Source of the DNA: Elysia crispata | Lineage: Eukaryota > Mollusca > Gastropoda > Plakobranchidae | NCBI GenBank assembly: GCA_033675545.1 | Contig: JAWDGP010001461.1 | Span: 2,501-66,500, forward strand | Reading direction: 5' to 3' | DNA: 64,000 nt | Shown here: positions 1 to 64,000 of the stretch, piece by piece | How the letters are laid out: every line of letters starts with the position of its first letter | Position numbering within the stretch: the stretch's first letter is position 1 | Program-made: the position numbers and the translations under genes | Notes under the pieces: generated by a model | Told to the model about the DNA's origin: nothing | What the model saw: the letters and a program-made list of their open reading frames with translations, nothing else | Database searches by the model: none

Positions 1-76
<76 letters not shown>

Positions 77-226
77 TATCATCTTTATTATATCTTGAAG
101 CATTGAAATGAAATGAGTAGAGCATTCCACAAAATTTTGAATCTCATGACGGTGTGATACTGATAACATCAAAGATAAAAACTGAAGTTGCTTAAAAAAC
201 TAAATTATATATATATATATTATTTT

Positions 227-278
<52 letters not shown>

Positions 279-880
279 ATGTATATTAGATCTCCAATTA
301 AAGAGACGCAAAATCTAAGCCAAACCAAGAAATCTTTTCAATATTGGTAAAGAGAAATAAATAGGAAAATAGTTCTGGTATATAAAACAACATCATAAAT
401 GTAAAATTTGGGAATCAGTACAAGTCGCTGGCAATTGTTAAAAGATAGAATTCAGTAAAAAAAATTGTGAATTGCTAGCTCTACATGTATTATTGCTAAA
501 GTTGTAATATTGTAACTCTCTTGAATAGCAGAATATCCGCTTTAATGTAGTATTGAGTTGCCAATATTTCCAAATTCTGATGTGTGTGCTATTCACTTTA
601 GCCCACGTGTAAACTTTTGGTGCTAATTTGCAAAGTTCGATTTATTGCAAACACTATTGACAAATTGTACTTTAAACGACCTGTTGCGTAGCAACTAACC
701 ACTTTAACTTGCATAGATAACCTATAAAGATGAAATCCCCAGATGTAGATTTTTATTGGAAGATCAAATTGTCCACAACTTCGTAAAGACTTTACATTTA
801 GAATTATATTCGAAACTCTTTTACTTGAAGAGTTATTTTCCTTATTTCTCAAGTAAATCAAAAACTTAAGTGCAATATTA
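1..880. other. Non-coding 3' flank with (TTA)n and (AT)n microsatellites
   Basis: (TTA)n occupies 1-72 and (AT)n about 205-221 and 230-274. The rest is AT-rich with no supported gene. Possible AATAAA signals for the minus-strand receptor transcript lie at 641-646 and 752-757 (TTTATT on this strand). The short open frames seen here are not coding-like. Confidence 0.55.
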
Positions 881-1339
881 AAGGGAGATTAAATGGGCAA
901 TATTTAAAAATTCTGGTAGACATCTAGACCATCTTTAGAATACTATTCAAAACTCTTTAATTTCCATAGGTTATTTCCTTTCTTCTTAAGTTAACTTCGA
1001 ATTTAACTGTATTTGAGCAAACTTTTCAGGGCAATATTCAGAAATTCTGGTAGACATCTTGACTATCTTTGGCCAGGGAAAGTTTAGAATGATATTTGAA
1101 ACTTATTAAATTTTAGATTTTTTCCCTTCTTTTCAAATAAATTATGAATTTAACAGTAGTATTAGAGCGAGCTTCCTAGGGCAATATTCAGAAATTATGG
1201 TAGACATCTAGACCATGTTTGGGCAGGGAAAGTTTAGAATGATATTTGAAACTTATTAACTTTTAGAGTTTTTTTTCCTTCTTTTCAAATAAATTATGAA
1301 TTTAACAGTAGAATTGGAGAGAGCTTCCTAGGGCAATAT

Positions 1340-6126
<4,787 letters not shown>

Positions 6127-6159
6127 CTGTGGAGCGACAAGAAAATGAAATGTAAAAAA

Positions 6160-6240
6160 ATGAATGAATCAATAAATGAGTAAATTAATAAATGAATGAA
6201 TAAATAAATGATAAATGAATAAATGAAATGAAATAAAACG
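6160..6240. repeat. AATG/AATA tetranucleotide repeat
   Basis: Interspersed AATGAATAAATAAATG units just upstream, in the sense direction, of the first visible receptor exon. Confidence 0.8.
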
Positions 6241-6479
6241 CGGCTTAAGGAAGATAATATATTCACTGTGGATTTGAAGGCTGGTTGAGAATGTTTGATC
6301 GTTGAGCAAAGTAAATATGCCTGCCCAGAAAACGGATCATCTGAAAGTTTATTTTAAATAGAATTTATTATTTTCTCATAGAGGAAACAAGTTCCATTTT
6401 AACTCAATATCAAGTCCCATAATTCGAAGAGTGTCATGTCAGTAGGTTTAATGCAGTGGTTTTCCTGATAAAGTTCGTC

Positions 6480-7175
6480 CAGAACAAGCATTCTCTGCCG
6501 CGGTACATAGAAACAAAGCACCACAACATTAACTTATCATTATTCTCTGCCGCGGCACATAGAAGCAGCGCACTACAACAAATACTTAACGACATTCAAT
6601 GCCACTGTATATAGAAGCAGCGCATTACAACAAAAACTTAACGACATTCACTGCCACTGCATATAGAAGCAGCGCACTACAACAAATACTTAACGACATT
6701 CACTGCCACGGTATATAGAAGCAGCGCATTACAACAAAAACTTACCGACATTCACTGCCACGGTATATAGAAGCAGCGCACTACAATAAAAACTTAACGA
6801 CATTCACTGCCACGGTACATAGAAGCAGAGCAATACAACATATACGATTCACTGCCCAAGATTACAACAAAAACTTACCGACATTCACTGCCACGGTATA
6901 TAGAAGCAGCGCACTACAATAAAAACTTAACGACATTCACTGCCACGGTACATAGAAGCAGAGCAATACAACATATACGTACCAAGATTAATTTTTACTG
7001 TTGCTGTATATAGAAACAGCGCTCTACAACAAAAACTTACCAACATTCTCTGCCACGGTACATAGAAGCAGAGCAATACAACATATACGTACCAAGATTA
7101 ATTTTTACTGTTGCTGTATATAGAAACAGCGGTCTACAACAAAAACTTACCAACATTCTCTGCCACGGTACATAG
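6480..7175. repeat. 52-bp minisatellite with 110-bp higher-order unit
   Basis: Repeated CACTGCCACGGTATATAGAA plus GCAGCGCACTACAACAAAAA units lie exactly 52 bp apart at 6601, 6653, 6705, 6757 and 6809. Further on, two 110-bp units (starting at 7001 and 7111) add a CATATACGTACCAAGATTAA segment. No coding frame is kept across units. Confidence 0.88.
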
Positions 7176-8130
7176 AAGTAGCAAAAGTAAAACTATCCTC
7201 CTGCAAACCGCATCCATTTTTGTGACGATTTTCGCAAGGTCACCAATGCCCCAGGTTATGGTGCTTCAAGATGGTCAATGGATGTCAAAACTAGCCAATG
7301 CTGCCAAATTTAGTTTAATCAGAAGAGGCACACAAAGTTTTTTTTCTTCGTTGTTTTTATATTTATAAGAAATCGTCCATGCTTATCATCCTAAACATTG
7401 TTCAGGCTTCATCTTCTTTCCTCAAATATTTTTATACATTTTTTCAACGATTTCAGGCGTTTTGAATAGCTCGCTCTTTTATTCTGGACTTTTCTGGGGA
7501 TCGAAGAAGACTATGATCTGGCAATTCTCTTTTGATCAGGCTTATTCACATAGAAAACATTCCACGTTACTAACAGAATCAAAGGCCACATTTAGTCTCG
7601 TAAACACTTCCTAGTTGGAACATCCTAATGGCAGACTAGACCTACTGTTAGGCCTATCTTTATGCATTATCACTTCGTGTTAAGCTGACCACTTTTCTCA
7701 ACAGCGATACGTATCTCATTGCCTTTTTAAAAAATATTTGTTTGTTTCTAGGAAATCTGGATTTTAGCGTAAAATTATAGAAATTGGCTGTAGTACATTA
7801 AAAAAATACGACAGGGCTTCAGTGAGGTTAGATTTAGATCTATCGTATTATTTTGCATAGTATAATATTTCGGGAAGTTTGACCAGATAAAACAAGAGGG
7901 AGCACCACGTATAACCTATTAGCAAGGAATTTAGAGCCAAGAAAGGTTCAAATCTAATTTATCTTCGTGATAAGGAACTTTTATCTTGAAGTTTTTATAT
8001 GAAACTGAAGGATACAAGAGATGACTAATTTAACGATGCTGGAATCTGAGCATGGTTTTAAAACGATAGTGACTCGAATTTAAGAATCCTCCGAATCACC
8101 ATGGAAAAAAAGTCCCCAAGAGTCCCCGGG
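7176..8130. other. Intergenic or 5' intron of the receptor gene, no gene seen
   Basis: AT-rich unique sequence with no long frame on either strand and no recognisable exon. If the receptor gene continues upstream, a short signal-peptide exon could hide here, but I could not identify one. Confidence 0.4.
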
Positions 8131-8620
8131 AATTCCTAGCTAATCTATCTATTAACCTACCGATCTCTTGACTTATCTAGCGGTCAGCTCACTCATTAGA
8201 CTGACCTATCCGCAAGATAAGTTATCCATCATCTGATCATTACACTATATAACAATATCACAGAATTAACTTATTCATTTGCTGAACTATCCATAACCTT
8301 GTCGTTCCACTAACTTACATATTCATAAGCTAAGACACCGGCATCCTTTAACTAGCTTAAAAACTAGCTATGCTTATAAATATTTAACAGGTAACCTATA
8401 CACTTACTAATTCACAAGCTAACCTAGCCACCTGCCAACGAGTCCATCAGCTGTCACTTTCAAACAGTTCACTAGCTTATCCACTTGCTAATCTATCCAC
8501 TAGTTAAACTTATCCACATATTTACATGACACTAGCCAACTTTATCAATTGTAAATCCAATCACTATTTAAGAACTCCACTAGCCAACCTTACTCACTAG
8601 CTACAGTACTCTATCTTTTC
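8130..8620. repeat. Degenerate CTA-TCCACT minisatellite
   Basis: Motifs such as CTAACTTATCCACT, CTAGCTTATCCACTTGCTAA and CACTAGCCAACTTTA recur at irregular 14-25-bp spacing for about 480 bp. This indicates an old, heavily mutated tandem repeat. Confidence 0.6.
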
Positions 8621-9302
8621 TTCTCTTGATATAGAATTTACAGCAGTGTACCAAAAAAACCCAAAGAAAATAAGAAAATAAACCAGTCAAGGCTACTTAA
8701 ACAAAAATTATAAATCTAATACAAATTTATACCATAAACGAAAGCCTGTAGTTTTTTTTTACTCCTGGTTTGGTTTTTATCTTGACGAATTATTAACACG
8801 GAGATAAAACTTTTATGGGGAAGCTCTGTCTGTCCTTATCAGGCACGTTATCTCTAATCTCTATCAAAGATACTAGCTCGACCTCTCTATAGCCTAAACG
8901 GTAATATATTAAACTGTTTTAATCAGATAATGAGGGGGAAAAAAGTGATAAACGCTTAAAGATTACAGAGATGAATGTATCCCAAAACCAGAGTTGATTG
9001 AATGGATTTTAACTAAGACTGACCATATCGGTGATGTGAAATGTGTTATTATGATTAATTAAAAAAAAAAGAAAAAAAACAGCTAGCATATCGTTACTGT
9101 AGGAATGATACCTAAGAGCTTCTGTCCCACTCACTGAATGGTTTTGTCTATGTGTGTGTTCTTATGTTCATTTTTCACTTCGTTTCTATATTTTTCTTCT
9201 TTTACTAACTAAGAGTTATTAAGGTGTATTTTTAGGGATTTACACCATTGGCTCTATAATCAACTGGTCTTACTACTGATGTTGCTGCTGCCGCTATTTC
9301 TA

Positions 9303-10062
<760 letters not shown>

Positions 10063-10370
10063 TTGTTGCTACTGATTTTACTATTGCTCAGAATTGCAAA
10101 TTAATGCTGTGCATTTGAACTATGATTTTCGTTATCATAACTTAATTTTTTTTTGTAAACTTTCGGTCACACTTGCTCAAATAAAGCTTCCTTTTTGTAA
10201 TTATAAGGGTACCCGTTTAACCAGCTTTTAAATCTGACAACCAATACTCACAAAGGATGGATTAAAAAAGGTTCTGATAAGAATGCCATGCAACACTATC
10301 GAGTGATAATGTCATCATATAATCTTTGAGGAGATAAAGTTTGTTACAAATAGACTTAAGAGAGTGTATC

Positions 10371-10373
<3 letters not shown>

Positions 10374-10450
<77 letters not shown>
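10374..10450. repeat. (GA)n microsatellite
   Basis: About 75 bp of GA in the intergenic region, first of a cluster of purine-rich repeats. Confidence 0.94.
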
Positions 10451-10451
<1 letters not shown>

Positions 10452-10633
10452 CAGAGACAGAGAAAGAGAAATTGAGAGAGATGATGATGACCGATGGAGG
10501 TAGAACATAGGAGCGATAGAGACCAGATAGATATTATGACTAAGCGATAAAAATTATTTATATTATTCGAAGCAAATATTACAAGGAGGAAAAAGAGACA
10601 GAGAAAGAGAGTTAGAGACAGAGGGAGAGAGAA

Positions 10634-10716
10634 AAGAAGAAGAAGAAGAAGAAGAAGAAGAAGAAGAAGAAGAAGAAGAAGAAGAAGAAGAAGAAGAAGA
10701 AGAAGATGATGATGAA

Positions 10717-10802
<86 letters not shown>

Positions 10803-10815
10803 GGATGATGATGAT
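10634..10815. repeat. Adjacent (GAA)n and (GAT)n tracts
   Basis: (GAA)n at about 10634-10706 passes directly into (GAT)n at about 10704-10815. Both are long and nearly pure. The poly-Ser and poly-His frames across them are artefacts. Confidence 0.94.
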
Positions 10816-11109
10816 GTTGAAGAAAAAAAGGAGAATTCAAAGAGAAAAAAAATGAGAGGACGAGAATGAGGGAGTGTGGAAGAAGAAGAGAAGTGAAGAG
10901 CAGAAAAGTAAACGGTACAGTGCACATGAAAAAGAAGAGATAGAGAGTGAAAGAAAATGCGAGGTCATTAGATAAAAAGACTGATAAATGAAACCAAACC
11001 TCTGGCGTTAAGAAGATTTGTCCGTGAAAAAATGGGAAACAACTCTAATACAAATAATTTTATACTTCACTCTTTATTCCAGGATTGGAAAACATTGAAT
11101 TTTTCAGTG

Positions 11110-11167
11110 ACATAAATTTATAATATCACATAAATTTATAATATCACATAAATTTATAATATCACAT
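11110..11167. repeat. 18-bp tandem repeat, 3 copies
   Basis: Three near-identical copies of CATAAATTTATAATATCA. Confidence 0.85.
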
Positions 11168-11483
11168 TAATTGCACACAAAAAGTAGACAAAACCCTAAG
11201 AAAAAAATTATTTACATATTGTCCTAAGAGAACGGAGAAAGTTAACAAATTTTATAATTTAATAAATAATTGCATACAAGATTAGTGAACAACAAGAGTA
11301 AAAAATGTAAATAAAAAATGACAATAATTTTTTTATATAAAAAAAAACATGTTAGGAGAAATTAATTAGAAATTATTTACCTCGTTTGATTAAAATTCAA
11401 AGCATGATAAATCATGTTTAAATGATAGGTATATTAGCAGAGCTATTATGTCTTCTAATATCCGATTAAGCTTAGACTATCCA

Positions 11484-12565
11484 CTGAGCTTGGAGCTCAG
11501 CGTCAAGAGGTGTCAGCCATCTTGTCCATCTGATAATAGAACGCATAGTTGAAGAAGATGAGCTGAGAATAATACGTTTTCTCTTAAGCGATACAGTCAT
11601 TAACACTAGGATCAATGGTGCAACAAAGGAAAGACCCTTTGTGAGCAACATAGGCACCCCGCAAGGAGACAGTCTTAGCCCCGTATTGTTTTCAGTATAT
11701 TTAGAGAATGCCCTGAAAGAAGTAAGAACCATCTTGCCACGACCGACCAATAAACTGGAAAAGACTCTACCTACAGAGATTGCATACGCTGACGACGTAG
11801 ATTTTGTTGGTCTGAATTTCGTCGATACGGAAGAAGTGAAAAACACCTTACATAAATACAATCTACTGGTCAATATAGATAAGACAGAGTTTACAACGTT
11901 GTCAAGAGCTGGAACAGAGTATAAAAATACAAAAAAAGTTGGAACTCTCATAGGCGACGAAGAAGACGTTGAGAGGAGGAAACGACTATCCAATGCAGCA
12001 CTGACAAAGCTTCTAAATGTCTGGATCAAAGGAGATAAGATTAAAAGAAAGACCAAGCTGAAATTATACAGGTCGCTCGTAAAATCAATACTTGTCTACA
12101 ACTGCGGCACCTGGGCACTGACAAAATCTGAAGAAGAAAAATTAAATGCATTTCATCGTAAACAGCTAAGGAAAGTTCTCAACATCAAATACCCCGTTAA
12201 AATCACAAATTCATCTCTTTACAACAAGTGCGAGGAACACCCCCTTTCTATTTATATACTTGAGAACAGGTGGCGCCTTTTCGGGCACATACTTAGAAGA
12301 AATATTGAAATACCTGCTAATAAATCAATGAACAGCTATTTCGCCACACACGGAAAAAAGTTTCGGGGCCGCCCTTTAACAACACTACCAGTCGTCCTCA
12401 ACAAAGACCTATCAAGACTACAAGAAAACACACTACAACTCACAACTAGGAAGACCTCGAACACCTAAGATGCATCGCCCAGAACAGACAGCAATGGAGA
12501 GAACTGTCGACGAGAATCCGAAAAAGCTGCCGAAGCGCCCCCGTCGGACGACTGAGACGCGGAAG
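11484..12565 (+). mobile_element. 5'-truncated, frameshifted non-LTR retrotransposon reverse transcriptase fragment
   Basis: An open frame runs from 11484 (just after an in-frame TGA) to a TAA at 12466-12468. It shows RT motifs SNIGTPQGDSLSPVLFSVYL (palm, motif B) and AYADDVDFV (the YxDD active site, motif C). The thumb/C-terminal part LVKSILVYNCGTWAL...FHRKQLRKVL and RWRLFGHILRRN is typical of LINE pol. After a frameshift near 12445, the family C-terminus continues in another frame (EDLEHLRCIAQNRQQWREL, then a TAA near 12562). No ATG, endonuclease domain or earlier RT motifs are present, so it is a dead fragment. Clade not assigned. Confidence 0.85.
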
Positions 12566-12569
12566 GCCC

Positions 12570-13538
12570 TAAGTCAAGTAAGTCAAATTATGTCTTCAGG
12601 TGCCATATAGTTTTCAGCAGTAACAAAATCAATGACTTGCATGACTGTGAGAGTAAGGCGTTTTAAGATTTGTTTAAACGTGTTCCAAATTTAAACTAGT
12701 TGCCTAAATTAGTTTATGGTTTTCTCTTAATCATTATTTACAAAAAGACTAGAAAATATAAGACTTCTAGGTCTACGAATTAAAACATTTTTAAATAAAA
12801 CTATTATGATAAAAAGTACTAACATTTTTGACAAGTATAAAAATTTACACATATAAAAATATGGTTTACGGACATTTTTGGTTGAATGCTCTAGAAGCGA
12901 ATTTGGCTATAATTATTTTTATAAATGACTATAATTATATTGAACTGGATACTTCAAGAAAGTCTAGTTGAAAAAACAAACAAAACAAACTATTAATGCT
13001 TCGTCTGACAATGGAAGACAACATAAAACGATTCAGTGTTACAATTCATATGAACGATGATTTGAAAAAATCAGCAGTTTTATTTTGGCAAAATGTACAT
13101 TATGATTCTCAGAGAGATAAGAATTATGACAACTTGATCATAATGAAACGGATGCCATGAACAGAGAAAAAACATGAATTTATTTATTGACAATGTATGA
13201 GGTGAAGATTTTAATTCTTGGCCTGTGTGAATATAAAAAAAACAAAAACAAAACCAAACTGAGAATGAAGAACTAATATAATATATCAACAAGATCTTGA
13301 AATTTTCCAAAAATACGTGCCTTTTTGGTATTATGCTTCTGTGATAACACAATTAGAGACCACATATCGTAAATACAACAGTAAAAAACAAGTAACTTAA
13401 AGAGTTGTTTCAGGATGCGCTAGTTATGAAAGATTCTCAATTACTTCTTTTTCTTATCAATTTCTTTCACTTTCGCTTTTTTCCATAAAAAAATCCTTTT
13501 AGGGCTTTAGAAGGGCTTATCCAGGAGCTATTAGCCTC
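12570..13538 (-). other. 3' flank / probable 3' UTR of the dynein-like gene
   Basis: AT-rich sequence without a supported gene. It runs from the stop codon of the dynein-like gene to the retrotransposon fragment. Just beside the fragment is a short TAAGTCAAG direct repeat (about 12572-12588), which could be the element's 3' tail. Confidence 0.5.
13189..13198 (-). terminator. Candidate polyadenylation signal (overlapping AATAAA)
   Basis: On the minus strand the sequence reads AATAAATAAA, two overlapping AATAAA hexamers about 340 nt downstream of the dynein-like stop codon. This is the best-placed signal seen, but AT-rich DNA produces such hexamers by chance. Confidence 0.35.
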
Positions 13539-63845
<50,307 letters not shown>

Positions 63846-64000
63846 CTGGTGAAGAAAACAGTAAAACTTTCTGTGCTTTTTTTTCCTCTCAGATATTGTT
63901 AAAGCTTTTATAAGGGTCAGGTCCTTGTTTATTAAAAAAACCCCACAGTTTTATGTTATGTTAAGAAAAACTAATCTGTTTTTATTTTACCTGACTTTCC

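Noticed and set aside
6593..7175. Regularly spaced repeats resembling a CRISPR array.
   Set aside because: Units are directly adjacent, with no unique spacers, in an animal genome; it is a minisatellite.
13080..13352. 90-codon minus-strand frame downstream of the dynein stop.
   Set aside because: AT-rich, hydrophobic, no family match, and lies in the probable 3' UTR.

Overview
The window is animal nuclear DNA: AT-rich, very intron-rich, with small exons bounded by GT/AG splice sites and many dinucleotide and trinucleotide microsatellites. There are no operons and no ribosome binding sites. Gene style and repeat load suggest an invertebrate, perhaps a mollusc; the organism call is inference.

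Two genes are supported, both on the minus strand. (1) 1340-6126 holds the 3' part of a single-pass membrane receptor of the immunoglobulin superfamily, in four exons: a canonical Ig domain, a second Ig-like domain without the first cysteine, a Pro/Ser stalk plus one transmembrane helix, and a 226-codon tyrosine-bearing cytoplasmic tail. Its 5' exons were not found. (2) 13539-63845, about 50 kb, holds the 3' part of a giant dynein heavy chain-related gene, best matched to DNHD1 (dynein heavy chain domain-containing protein 1). I resolved 69 phase-consistent exons by hand (about 4,300 codons), running from the end of the linker through AAA1-AAA6, the stalk with its microtubule-binding domain, the C-terminal domain and a long disordered tail. 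The gene continues 5' beyond the right edge.

The dynein-like protein is unusual. The AAA1 ATPase site (Walker A and B), which drives normal dyneins, is degenerate. AAA2 and AAA3 keep good P-loops and AAA4 has lost its P-loop. Long acidic or KTP-rich insertions interrupt AAA5, AAA6 and the C-terminal region, and the tail ends in a hexapeptide repeat.

Between the genes (6127-13538) lie a 52-bp minisatellite, a degenerate CTA/TCCAC-type repeat, an approximately 760-bp CTA tract, GA/GAA/GAT tracts and a frameshifted non-LTR retrotransposon reverse transcriptase fragment (11484-12565, plus strand). Introns of the dynein-like gene carry three copies of a palindromic MITE-like element and several tandem duplications that start or end at splice sites. 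The most striking is an array of seven copies of an exon 3' end at 19579-20217, two of which form intact, in-phase 57-nt candidate cassette exons.
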